Below are positions 23,296 through 35,747 of a DNA stretch of 64,000 nucleotides, in pieces; the first letter of the stretch is position 1, and the number at the start of each line of letters is the position of its first letter. Origin of the DNA: Diphasiastrum complanatum (Eukaryota > Streptophyta > Lycopodiopsida > Lycopodiales > Lycopodiaceae); the NCBI GenBank assembly GCA_029204225.1, contig CM055095.1, forward strand, positions 49,918,841 through 49,982,840, read 5' to 3'. The notes beneath the pieces are model-generated. The model did no database searches. It was given only the letters and a program-made list of their open reading frames with translations, and was not told where the DNA came from. The translations under genes and the position numbers were made by a program.

Positions 23296-25560
23296 TAGGA
23301 TCATCTCCTCTCTTGCGTTACCATAGCTTGGGGGTGAAGCGGTTAGGGATTTGACTATATGTTTTCTGTTGTGGTCGGTAATGTAATTAATAATCTTATG
23401 AGGAATTGGACCTTGGAGCTTTTGCATGGTGATTGACAACTTTTGTGCAAGAATAGGAGGTCAAATGCTTTTGATAGGATTGGAGGGATCCTAGAGGGAA
23501 TGTTCTCTAGCTTTTGGAGAGCATATAACCTATTGGAACTCGCCCTACTCCTCATTCCAATTTCTTTGTTTCAAAGTGCTAGAATCTTCTCCTCTCTTGC
23601 ATTCAGTCACCATAGCTTGGGGGTAAAGCGGTTAGGGATTTGACTATCCGTTTCCCATTGTGGTCGGTAATGTAATTAATAATCTTATGAGGACCCATGT
23701 GCTCTAATTGGACATGTGGAGCATTTGCATGGTGATTGACAACTTTTGTACAAGAATAGGAGGTCAAATGCTTTTGATAAAATTGAAGGGATCCTAGAGG
23801 GAATGTTCTCCAACTTTTGGAGAGTATATAACCTATTGGAACTCGCCCTACTCCTCATTCCAATTTCTTAGTTTCCAAGTGCTAGGATCCTCTCCTCTCT
23901 TGTATTCAGTCACCATAGCTTGGGAAAGAAGCGGTTAGGGATTTGACTATATGTTTCTCATCGCTTGGGTGGTTTGGCTCCATAGGTGTCCTTTTGGTTG
24001 CATGCAACAAGATCTAGGTAGATCTTCATATGGCGATTCTTACAACAACCCAAAAAGATATTGTTAGAATCATGGTGTTATATGCTCAAATATGATATTT
24101 CTTATTTTGGTGATTTTTATCAACACTTAAATGGGTAACTTTGGATGCACGTATCTATCTCTATAGATCTCAAAATTCAATTTTTTTTTATATGCACGTT
24201 TTTATAATCATATAGGATTTTTAAGAGTAGACAGGCTAGAAATTGAACGTAAAATTTGTAACAATGTAGTCTCAGTTTCATCAGCACCCCCACATGTTTG
24301 ACACATCATCTCTTACATATAAGTTGCTCAAAATGAAGGTCTCAAAATTATTAATCTATAAATGTATATATGAAGAACACACATGTGAAAGAATTTGATG
24401 TGATTTATTATAGTTTATGAGATGTGAATTCTAAATAAGTGCTTGAAATACACACTTTTGTGCGCATTTTGTGACGAGTCTAGTGTTTATGAAACTAATG
24501 CCAAAAAATTCATTGCACTTCTAGCTTCAAAATATAGTGAAGATCATCCATTTTGGATTACTAGGATGTGTGGCTTCATTTAGAGCAACAAAATGAAAAA
24601 ATTGTACATGTGCATCGGATTACTAGAATGTGTGGCTTCATTCAGAGCAGAAAATGCTTTCTTAAGTAGGTATGAGTTATAAATATTGCAATTAGATTGA
24701 CCAAAGGGCAAGAGGAAGCACTTAGCAAAACATCAGCCGAGAGTTGAAATGTAAATTAAATCTCCAAGATGTGAATATGCTTGCTTTTAATTTTGAGTTG
24801 ACAGTGAAGAATCATTTACAAAACTTAACATTATATATTCTACAAGAATATCTTGAGATAAAGGCACAATCTTCATCTTCAACTTGACAATAATAGATCA
24901 AAGCCGCAATGTTGAATTTTTTGTCAACTTTAGATGTTGATTCAAATGAGAATCTATCAATAGACTTTGATGAGAAACATGAGTCATCAACTTCATCAGT
25001 TTAAAAAGAGAGTCTTGGCAACATATCAAGACTAAGTTGAGAGCGGTTACATAAAACTCCTTGGAATTTCAATTGAACAAAAATAATGTTAACAATCTTA
25101 TTAGTGTTTTTTTGTGGATTCGGCACAACTAACATCAAATGTATTCTACGATTAGATTACTAAAACATCAAAAATAGGGTTTATATTTTGTTCACATGAT
25201 GGACATCTTCACGTTTTAGTGTTTTATTGAAAATATTTTTTTTTTGGGACATGGTGTATTGATTTTTTTGGTTCAAAATGCACATTCTTATCTCAAATTT
25301 TTTGTAACTTTTGAAAAGTTTACTTGATAACATGAGTGTTAGGGGTGGGATAGGAGCTTGAGGCCTTTGGAATACAACACACACTTTATAACCACTAACC
25401 TTAGAACCATATGGTAATAAGAATGTGTAAGCCCTTTGTGAAAAATGCAAAAATAAGCTCGGTAGAGGCCAAAAATCTTGTATATAGATAAACACACATG
25501 TGTGGAGCCTGTTCCCACGTGTGAAACTAGTGTACTTGTCATGTACCATAATCATATATG
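23296..25560. repeat. Unclassified repeat, copy A, right part
   Basis: This continues the host repeat interrupted by the copia insertion. About 23,370-23,955 holds two tandem units of roughly 300 bp (GTCGGTAATGTAATTAATAA ... CACCATAGCTTGGG ... GCGGTTAGGGATTTGACTAT), the first with an internal deletion. From 23,960 to about 24,840 it matches copy B at 48,310-49,191. The stretch 24,100-25,430 also occurs inverted at 55,970-57,625. No transposase or RT is recognisable, so the class is unknown. Confidence 0.75.
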
Positions 25561-26309
25561 TTGTACATATGATTTAATTCAAGTTCTAGTGGCTAAAATG
25601 GCCAAAAACTACTTTTCTAGATATATGACACATGGCATCAATCTATTGATTGCATGAGCCAAATACTTTGGTTAGGTGTCACATCCCATGTGTAGAGGAC
25701 AGATCACACGTGTGGAATAAGCTGAAGTAGGCGAGTTTTGACTTCTAGAAGATTTCCAAGTTGATCTCCATATAGTAGGAAATTGGACCAAAAGTGCTCA
25801 AAATAGAAGGGTTTGTCCAAGTGTCAGTTTTGCATGATGAATCATCCTATGACGAAGCACCCTCACACATGTGGGATCAGAGGGATGATCAGTACCACGA
25901 GCTCCCACTTATTGTATATATAGAGCCACATTTGGCCATAATCAACATGAAACACCAATCTTGGTTTTGGAGGCAATTTTGTATCAATCTCTCCATTTGT
26001 CTTTATTTTTCTTGTGTGTTTTGAGTTTCTATCATAGTGTACTTTGTTTTCAGGTTGGAGTCCGTACTCTCACAGGTCTTCACACTTGTGAAACCATCAA
26101 GTACATTTACCTTCATTAATGATTGTTCTTGTTAGGATTTTATGTCTAGAATTGATCTAGATTGATCTTAATCATATGTAGATTGATAGATCAAGTATGG
26201 ATCGGATAGGAAGTGGGTGGTTTTGAATGTGGTGATAAACTTAGCCTGTAAAATATTCCAGTCGTCTCGTTTGTTCTACTCAAGATTGGGATACCAATCT
26301 TTTCTAGTG
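25561..26309. other. No recognisable gene
   Basis: AT-rich, short unrelated frames only. It lies between the unclassified repeat and the downstream edge of a gypsy gag remnant. Confidence 0.45.
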
Positions 26310-26604
26310 TCGGTCAGGCACAAATTGAATATCTTAACAACTCTTGCGGGTTGTCATCTCCATAGGCTCTACACGCCTGGGTGTAGATCTATAGAAATCG
26401 TCATGGATCTCCCTTGCCATCAAACCTCGGAAGGTCGATCTTGGAAAAATTCTGGACTGCGTGGGGCACGAACGACCTAGGATTGTCCATTGGGGGTGGA
26501 TCTACATCAACGCGCTTAGGTAATATTTCAATCAGTACATTGACAAATTTCTCTAATACAGGGGGATCTAGGGTGGATAATCTCCTATCGGATCTCAAAT
26601 GCAT
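26310..26604 (-). pseudogene. Ty3/gypsy gag remnant (minus strand)
   Basis: The minus strand reads FSKIDLPRFDGKGDP, the usual start of the retrotransposon gag core ('P.FDG..DP'). It continues past a stop as RFL, a second stop, then IYTQACRAYGDDNP. The same block in the other gypsy element (37,221 onwards) is PRYDG.LDPIRFLHIYEKAC, so the two belong to related families. The central gag (the usual 'A..WF' region) is not found downstream. It sits about 730 bases beyond a tRNA-Asp-type primer site at 27,333-27,352 in the same orientation, as expected for one element. Confidence 0.8.
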
Positions 26605-27332
26605 ACACAGGAATGGATGTTGGGACTATTTTTGATATTTTTGTTTTTCGGTTGTTTTTTATCTTTTTTTAGTACTTTTTTTCTCAAGTAGTATTTGTGT
26701 AGACCTTTTCTGTGTATAGTTGATCAGATGATGGATCTGATTAAGGATCAAATTGATGTGACAACGAATTCAGTTCAAGATCATATTGAGATCTAAATCA
26801 AGGTAGGATGGATGCGAAGCGACGTAAATGCAAATCCAAAAGGCAATCGGGAAAAATGAAAACAAATAAAATCAAAGAATACAGATGGGCTTTGATTGTC
26901 AAATATTCAAAAATATATAAATTTTCTCTGTTGGCGAGTAATAGACGAATTATACTGTAGGCGAGTAGTCGGCGAGTAATAGTATTATAACTCGCCAAAT
27001 TGTCTACCTGCCCTAATTGATGATCAGAACACTCTGTGAAAGTGGCGAGTAAATTGGAGAAAATGGCGAGTAATATAGTAGGTGAATAATATAAGGACAA
27101 GTAATAAAATTATAACTTGTCGGTCTCTTTATTCACTATTGGCGAGTTATAGCTTATAACTCACAGAGCTCTCCGAATAGAGCTTGGACTCTGCCTAGCT
27201 CATTGGAAAAGTGGCAAAGAAAACAACAAAAAATTGGAAAGAAATCTGAGGGCGAGTAATAAACTTGTCAAAATGCAAGAAAAAATCGAGCAAAAAGCAA
27301 CTAAAGCCCATCTAAACAATAGCTTAGCACCA
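26605..27332 (-). other. Gypsy leader with repeated TATTACTCGCC keyword
   Basis: Between the primer site and gag, the word TATTACTCGCC (plus-strand GGCGAGTAATA) and close variants such as GGCGAGTAGTC, GGCGAGTTATA and GGCGAGTAAAT recur at roughly ten places, for example 26,933, 26,972, 27,042, 27,064, 27,140 and 27,251. The same word recurs at 29,670-29,755. Confidence 0.7.
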
Positions 27333-27352
27333 TCTTCCCGACAACGATGCCA
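27333..27352 (-). other. Primer-binding site (tRNA-Asp type) of the minus-strand gypsy element
   Basis: The minus strand reads TGGCATCGTTGTCGGGAAGA, a variant of TGGCGCCGTTGCCGGGGA, which is complementary to the 3' end of plant tRNA-Asp. Six T bases separate it from a likely LTR end, CCCAACA, at 27,359-27,365. Confidence 0.8.
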
Positions 27353-27358
27353 AAAAAA

Positions 27359-28451
27359 TGTTGGGCCCTTTCTGTGCCTCCCCAATCGTCGCGATTAAGA
27401 GGGCAATGTTAGGGTTTGGATCTCCAACCGGGTGAGTCGTCGTGTAGTGCGGGCTTCGATTCAATGGAGAGGGGTTTAAACTACGGATCTAGATGGAATC
27501 TAAGCCTACCAAGGGTGTCAATCTTGGCATGAGGTCTAATTGTGAAATGGCTTAGATGAGGGGTGAGATGCTTGAGACTCTTCCTAATCTTTTGAGGTTT
27601 TGGGTTTATGGATGGATCATCTTCATCGATCCATGATTTTTGGTAATCTAGGCTTCTTGAGCTCTAGATCTTCTTCTCTTGAGGCTTATCTTCTCAAGGG
27701 CGGTGTACAATGGAAAGAAAATCTACCTATTGGATCCTATTGATCACTCCAAATGGATTTCTAACACCTATTTTACTATTGTGTGATTTTGTGGATTAGA
27801 AGGATGAAAGCTTGAGCTAATGATCTTTCTATTTGTGATAGCATAATTAAACAAAGACAATCAAGCATTCATTCATCCACAAGCAAGCATACAATGTCAA
27901 AATAGGAGGACTTCACAAAAGTAGAAAAATGGAGGAGGAGGCTTTCTTCTTGCTCTCTCTCAATCTCTAATCATACAAGTGAAAAGTGAGTACAAAATGT
28001 GTCACAACCCTACTTATAGACAAAGTTAGGGTTAGGGTTTTTGGTTTACCCAAAACAATGTGCCATAATAACTTGACTATCATAAAAAGTTAAAAGCCAA
28101 AATGCATTTTAGAACTACTTGGGTCCTTTCTTATTTTGGCCCATTGGTATTTTAGATCTATCTCTACTTCTCGCAGCTTTGGCTTACGAGTGAATCCTTT
28201 GTTTGTTAAAGGTACTGTAGGATGCGCTTTGCAATTTTCTAGCGTGTAGGGCTTGGGTTTACATTGAACTGGCTCATCCTAAACACGGCGTAAGTAAACA
28301 TTATTTGCCAAATACATCAATGATCCAATCAGCCTCCTATAAGTTGTGTGCAACGTGGCTTCCTCCTCTTCAGTGGTCTAGGGGCCATCTTCCCTTGTCA
28401 TTTGTGCCTGGCAGCTTGGCTTCAACATCTAAGAGTTCTACGGATTCAACG
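27359..28451 (-). other. Probable 5' LTR of the minus-strand gypsy element, then unassigned
   Basis: On the plus strand it opens TGTTGGGCCC at 27,359, giving the minus-strand LTR end CCCAACA just outside the primer site. The far LTR edge was not found, so the LTR length is unknown. The interval has no coding signal. At about 28,023 a short run ttagggttagggttt is present. Confidence 0.45.
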
Positions 28452-29055
28452 GTGAACCACAAACCTACAAGGAAGCCATCGACAATCCCGACAAGGACAA
28501 ATGGGTAAAAGCGACGAACGAGAAAATCAAATTAATGAAGAAGAATTAGGTGTGGCCCATACCAGACCAGCAGAAGACAATGAAATACAAATGGATGTAC
28601 AAATTGAAGTATGGACATGACGACAATGTATCTAGATAGAAAGCCAGACTTGTACAAAAAGGGCTTCTCTTAGAAGTACGAGATTGATTACATCGAGGCC
28701 TTCTCTCCAGTCATAAAGCACGCGTCCCTACATCTGTTGTTTGCATATGCAGCCACTTACGACCTCATTATTCACATAGTGGATGAGAAAACTGCCTTTT
28801 TGCATGGCGAGTTAGATGAAGAGGTCTACATGGACCAACCTCCAATATTCATCAACACATCTCTTGCTACCTATTCTTGCCGAATGCACAAAAACATCTA
28901 TGGTCTAAAGCAATTCGTGCGACAGTGGTACAAGAAAAAAGACTGTGCTCTTAGATCTTTGAGATTCCAACCTTTGATAGCTGATTACAACGTTTATGTA
29001 AAGGTCACAGATGGAGAGATCATAAACGTTACTATCTATGTGGATCTCACTTGAT
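28452..29055 (+). pseudogene. Copia reverse transcriptase remnant (plus strand)
   Basis: Pieces of copia RT read in order: EPQTYKEAIDNPDKDKWVKA (the usual pre-RT 'EP.TY.EA...DKW..A'), then KYKWMYKLKYG, EYEIDYIEAFSPVIK, AFLHGELDEEVYMDQP near 28,795, IYGLKQFVRQWY near 28,898, and finally YVDL where the YVDD catalytic motif should be. The match ends there, at about 29,049, replaced by the neighbouring gag scrap. There are several stops and a frame change. It is a truncated pseudogene without LTRs nearby, and a different lineage from the 19-23 kb element judging by sequence. Confidence 0.85.
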
Positions 29056-29277
29056 CTCGTCGAGCAGTCCGATATAATAGTTCTTCATTATGGTCTTTGG
29101 GCTCAGTGTATCATTGTCTTTCACCAAATTGCACAGTCGTTTGGTGTATTGTTGAATTATCTCATCAGAAAACATCTGAAATGAAGCTAATCTGACAAAC
29201 TCGGTAGTCATGGCTGGAATGTAGTGTAGTCTTGATGCAAGAGATTGCTCAACAGTTGCACAACTGTGGTGTCCCAC
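29047..29277 (-). pseudogene. Probable gypsy gag fragment
   Basis: The minus-strand frame reads EFVRLASFQMFSDEIIQQY, followed by a charged stretch and NYYIGLLDEI. This resembles the C-terminal half of a retrotransposon gag ('L.Q...ES...Y..RF..L......E......F..GL'). The resemblance is moderate and no catalytic motif can confirm it. It begins exactly where the plus-strand copia RT breaks off. Confidence 0.45.
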
Positions 29278-30790
29278 TTATTTATTTATTTATTTATTTT
29301 TAAACGAAAAAAAAAAGAAAAGAAAAGAGTAAATAAAAAAATGATCAGTATGGATGAAAACATACGAACAACAAAAAGAGAACGTCACAGTAACAAATGG
29401 ATGTAACAGGTGAATTTAATGAATGGAGTTTACGAATGGATATCACAGATGATAACTGATGTGAAGGAACAATGATAACTATGGTGCCGGGCGGGTGGGG
29501 TCTGAGGCATCCCCGGTGACGCTCCAACGCAGGGGTCTGGGGAATTGCAATGGCCCCTAGCACTGAATGGTATGACTTGTATGCGATTGAGCAGGTGATT
29601 GGCGTGTCAAGTCACTAGCCGATGCGACGATTTTTTTATTGTTTTTGAAATTTTTGATTTTCTAGAAGAGGGCGAGTAATAGGCAGTGGGTGAGTAATGA
29701 GAATGGCGAGTTATGATGGAGGCGGCGAGTAATGGACATCAGGCGAGCAATAGGTGTGAAAAATTCAGATCCTAAGTGGATCTAAGATCCCAAATGATTT
29801 GGCTAAGATCTTTGCACAACAAGCTACAAAAGCTAGAAATGGCAAAGCATTCTAATGCTACCTTTGATGCACAAGAACTTGAACAAACATTCAAAGAACA
29901 AAAGAAACTAAAGTAAGGTACTATTGGCAGCCAGAAATAGTAGCATACAGGTCTTACTACAACAACCTACCACTTTTGGGAAGCTTTATACACAATAGCT
30001 TGAAGACAATACACAAAGCAATGCTCACAATGGAAGAAGAAACAATGACAATGTTTGCACTATTCTTTAAGGAAATAATCTATTGGCTTCTAAATGTGAC
30101 CCAAAGCTCAAGCATTGATCTCAATGAATCATACAATAGGTTTCTTCAGCTTGTTTCTCCATGAGATTTAGCCTAATATAGGTGAGAGAGATGACTCTCT
30201 CTCTCCTCTCTCTAGAACTTATGACCCAATTTTAGGGCACCACTAGCCTAAAATAGCCAATTTTGGCCTATATGTCCAAATGACGTGATTTTGGTGTCAT
30301 TTCAAAGGTCTTGAAGATTGAAACTTCTTCAATATGAAATATATACTAAAATAAAAGTATCTAGACCTATTCCATGTGTATGAAAGGTTAGATCCAAAAC
30401 TATGTGCCAAAATTATCAAATTTGACATAAAACTAGTCAAGGAAAGGTTGATAATCTTCACACTCCCTCTTCAACTTTGCTTCTTAGTTTTACAACACTA
30501 CTTTGATCTAATTTAAGAATGATTTCCATATTAAGAATAGATCTCCTCTCAATGATCCTAATATGTACAAAACAATAAAGTTCATAATTGATATAGATAA
30601 TGTGTCCATATTCGATGTTTCACTATTTCTTACATCAATTTTACATTTCAAGATGAAACTAGTACATGAAGAATAACATAGAATGGGAATGTAATGATTC
30701 CTCCATGTTTTCACCTTTGAAATCTCTATAAAACAATAGCAAACATGTAACAAATGAAAGTGATGAATGCTTGCTTGCATGTCTTCTCCA
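29278..30790. other. Mostly unassigned; keyword repeat at 29,665-29,755
   Basis: A TTTA run sits at 29,278-29,300. At 29,665-29,755 the GGCGAGTAATA word seen in the gypsy leader at 26.9-27.3 kb recurs four or five times, so this is probably another piece of that leader. Beyond it no gene is recognised. Confidence 0.45.
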
Positions 30791-30794
30791 TATT

Positions 30795-31700
30795 TTACCT
30801 CTTGTGAAATGTATGTGTTGAAATCCACCATGAATGAGCCTCCATTGCTTTTTGCCATGAAGAACCATCAAGCCTTGGAAATACATGAGTAAAAGAGTAC
30901 AAAAATGATGCTAAGCCAGCTCCATAAGACTCCATATAACTAGTATGTAGCACTAGTCCTTCTTCAAGATCCATTGGATACAAAAAGATGATCATAGATT
31001 CACCAAATTTTGACAATTTCCACACATTGACATAACATAGCTCAAACATAAAGTTAGATGAGTAAAGTAGTTTTGAACAAGACATCCTTGCTGCTCCTTT
31101 GCCTTTACTTGAGTCTTCAATAACCTTAAAAAACATATCCTTAGTGCCTTGGCCATTTGATTTTTCTTTGATGCTCTTGACTAGCTCCAAATTGCCAATT
31201 TCCAATTGGTGTTGATGAAGCCCATTAAAATCAACCTCTTGATCTTCCTCTTGACCATCAAAATCATTGACCAAAACCTGTTTTCCAGGACCATAAATGA
31301 CATTCATTTCATGAATACAACCATCCATATACATAACATCATCCACACAAGAAGATGTACCAAAACATGTGAGTAAAGCCAAGTTTGTACCTTCCACAAC
31401 TTGCTTACCCTTCTCATCATATGTAAGCCTTGTTGTCTTTTCACTTTGCCTTGAGGATCTTCTTGGAACTTGACTTGGAGAGGCATCTCCACCATCATTA
31501 TCCATAGATCCATCACCATCAAGAAATTTAGGAGAAACAACATGAACATTGTTAGTTTCATCAACATCAACTTTCTTTGGTACATTGCCTTCTTCAAAGA
31601 TGACATTTCTAGAAATGAGAAATTTTCTTGTTGAAGGAATGTAAACCTTGTAAGCCTTGTTTACTTCACTATAGCCAAGGAGCTCCCTTTATTCTGCAGA
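30795..31700 (-). pseudogene. Copia polyprotein fragment (integrase C-terminus and linker)
   Basis: From about 31,680 downwards the minus strand reads NKAYKVYIPSTRKFLISRNV followed by IFEEG. This is the signature after the copia integrase core ('Y..Y......I..SRDV.F.E'). The next frame (31,505-30,795, 236 codons) begins with an acidic, Ser-rich linker and RRSSRQSEKTTRL, as expected before the reverse transcriptase. After residue 60 or so it no longer resembles pol, and the RT is missing. No LTR was located. Confidence 0.65.
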
Positions 31701-33219
<1,519 letters not shown>

Positions 33220-33245
33220 AGGCCCACCAAGAAACAAATGATGAA

Positions 33246-33545
33246 ACCATGAAAGTATGTACTTGCCCTTTAAAACACTATGAGTGTGGATAAAGGGTAA
33301 TTTGAATTTAAAGTGGGCCCCTTAGAGCATGCATGGGGAGGAGGGCCATGTGTGCTTTTCCCCATACATGCATCCTCCTCATCCTTTTAGTTCAAATAAG
33401 TTTATGCATGGGTGAGGGGAGGAGGATGCATGGTGTGTACCTCACCCATGCATACAAAAGTGTATATAAGTTTAAATATCTATATACTAGTAGAGAGTAC
33501 CCGTCGTTGACGGGCAATGGCGACCGATCTAGGTGGCGGCCGATG
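33246..33545 (-). mobile_element. Helitron-like repeat with a 3' terminus
   Basis: The sequence from CATGAAAGTATGTAC to the hairpin matches the arms of the 44-45 kb palindrome. On the minus strand it contains CCCGTCAACGACGGG (a 6-bp stem around a short loop), then TACTCTCTA, CTAG and a following T. A GC-rich hairpin 8-10 bases before a terminal CTAG with T as the next base is the classic Helitron 3' end. CTAG is at 33,487-33,490, so an element on the minus strand would end there and extend to higher coordinates. The homology left of 33,487 therefore belongs to the flank, or the repeat is composite. No 5' TC end was fixed. Confidence 0.55.
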
Positions 33546-35144
33546 ATTTGAAAATTCAATATGTCGTTGACAGACGTTGATTTTCTAATCTAGGTGGTGG
33601 TGGTCCCTGTGTGGCCTAAATGCGGTCCTTATTCGACGGTCCTTATGCGGTCTAAAGGCGGTCCCTATGCCTTCGTTCAGACCGTATGTAGCCGTAGGCG
33701 AGACCCTTGCAGTGCGGTTTGCGGTTCGTTCACTTTGTTCAGACCGTAAGCAATACTTTACAGTGCGGTTGATGTTTGTTTACTTAGTTCATGATTTGGA
33801 TGATGACTGATCTCGCACATCTCGTATCTCGAATATCTAATATTCGAGTCTTTGGAAAAGTTTGAGCCTTCGAAAAAATTCTAGTTTTCGAGAAAATTTT
33901 AGTTTTTGAAAAAATTTTAGTCTTAGGAAAAATTCCAGTCTTTGGAAAAAAAATTGAGTCTTTCGAAAAACTCGAGTCTCTGGAGAAATTCGAGTCTTCA
34001 AAAAAATCCGAGTGTTTCACGGTTTATGGTATGTCTGTGTGTCTGTGCATGTATTCAATGTGTGGGTTTGAAAAACATTCATCACGAAAACCCAAACTAT
34101 TATAAAAAATTGAAGCAGCAACAATTTCATATTCCAATATTTCAAGAAATAGATATTATGTCATCTGATAATTCAGAAACCAATATCTGCGCATACACCA
34201 GGTTATCTAACATTGGCTCAAAGTCACTAAGTCTAACAACACTAACATGTCTCCAAACATATGCCACATTCCTGAGTAACATATCTAGTTGGAATAAGAA
34301 CTCTACATAAGCTTCTATCAACCACAAAATCGAGCTGCGAGACACCTCATCACCAAAACAAAATAACTCCGTCAAGTCCTAACACTACTCACTCTAACTC
34401 TACTCTTTCTAAACTAACTTCATCATGATTTTGGGTGAAGAGAGAGGATAGAATAGAAGAGGAAGAAGAAGGGGAAGAGAGAAAGAGAGAGAGGTGTGAG
34501 ATGGAGGTTAGCTCAAATGCTCAATTTCATTGCTTATGGAAAAACCTTAACTAGCATAAACCAAAAAGCATGGGAAATGGAAATAACAAGCAATCACAAC
34601 AAGAGCATAAGCAAGAGTGATTAGCAAATGAGGATGCTTGAGCTCTCAAAATGATAGAGTCTCCTCCTCTCTGTTAAGCATGAAAATAGTGTACAAATGG
34701 TGCCTTTTTATAAAATGGGAAAGGCCCTTGCCCCATAATCCTATTGGCTAATATTTACATTGATCCTATCCATTCATCTTGGACCCAACTTGATCCAAGG
34801 GTCCATAAAAAGTACATTGAAATTCACAAGATTCATGTGAGTCCCAATTTGGACCCAACTCTAAAAAGTAATCTCTAAGTTTAAAATTGACTTTGAGCCT
34901 CTAGTTTTATTTTAATTCAAAGGCCCAAGTCTATTTTATTTTATTTACAACTTAAGCTTGCATGCTCATTGGGCCATGGCTTATACGCGCAAGATGCCAT
35001 GCCCTCGCAACACATTTTATTGGTCGATTTTATTTATATACAATTCGTTGGGAATACCCCCAACAAAGTGATGTCTATCGTTTATGGTTTCGAGATGCAA
35101 GGTACAATTAGAGTTAGAATTGGAGTTAGACTTAGCATTTGGGA
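33546..35144. other. Unassigned interval with a minisatellite
   Basis: Apart from the 21-bp minisatellite at 33,843-34,015 there is no recognised gene. GCGGTC/GCGGTT words recur at 33,600-33,780. Confidence 0.4.
33843..34015. repeat. Degenerate minisatellite, about 21-bp unit
   Basis: About eight imperfect units of the type TCGAGTCTTTGGAAAAATT follow each other. On the minus strand the open frame shows the matching 7-residue periodicity (KTKIFS/KTRIFS), a by-product of the DNA period. Confidence 0.8.
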
Positions 35145-35727
35145 TGTAGGGTAGAGTTAGAGTTGGAGTTGGAGTTAGATTTGGAGTTAGACTTAGCATT
35201 TGGGATGTAGGGTAGAGTTAGAGTTGGAGTTAGATTTGGAGAGAAAATTTGTCAAATTTTGTACACGGAGAAGATTGTGTACATGTAGTTGTTTGGCGAG
35301 TAGATGTGGTGAGATAATGTAGTTGTTTTGTGAGTGGTCACCTTCAACTTCATGTTGCCTTCAACCTTCCTGCCTTGCTGCTAGATACTATGGAGGTAAT
35401 TGGTTATGTTAGTAATGTTGTTTCTGGTGAGTTGTTTGTCATATCAAATATATGACTTTACATAGTTTGCAATTGTCGAATGCAGAGTTATCATATGTTG
35501 TTAAGATTATGTGTTGTTGTATGTACATTTTTTTTCTGACATTCTTGGTGTTGTTGCAGATGTCGAAGATCTACATAAATCATAGGACTTTTGTGCTGAG
35601 GTAGAGTTAGATGCAAAGTAGGAAACTAACTAAAAATAGCATCTATGCATAGTTAGGTGCCTATCTAGTGAACTAACCCTTGTTGACAGGCAGGAGGGCT
35701 ATACTACGCAAGATCTTCAACCCTACA
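35145..35727 (+). repeat. Probable 5' LTR of the plus-strand gypsy element
   Basis: It ends CCCTACA one base before the primer site. The matching start TGTAGGG occurs at 35,145 and again at 35,206, because the stretch GACTTAGCATTTGGGATGTA is tandemly duplicated with a 61-bp period. That gives an LTR of 583 or 522 bp. GAGTTAGAGTTGGAGTT repeats fill its first 100 bases. No second LTR is available for comparison. Confidence 0.5.
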
Positions 35728-35728
35728 G

Positions 35729-35747
35729 TGGCGCCGTTGCCGGGGAT
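35729..35747 (+). other. Primer-binding site complementary to tRNA-Asp
   Basis: TGGCGCCGTTGCCGGGGAT is an exact 19-base complement of the 3' end (including CCA) of plant tRNA-Asp as I know it. Confidence 0.9.

Noticed and set aside
28020-28045. Interstitial telomere (ttagggttagggttt)
   Set aside because: Only about two units, within reach of chance in AT-rich DNA. The 40.6-kb words also fail to keep a telomeric period.
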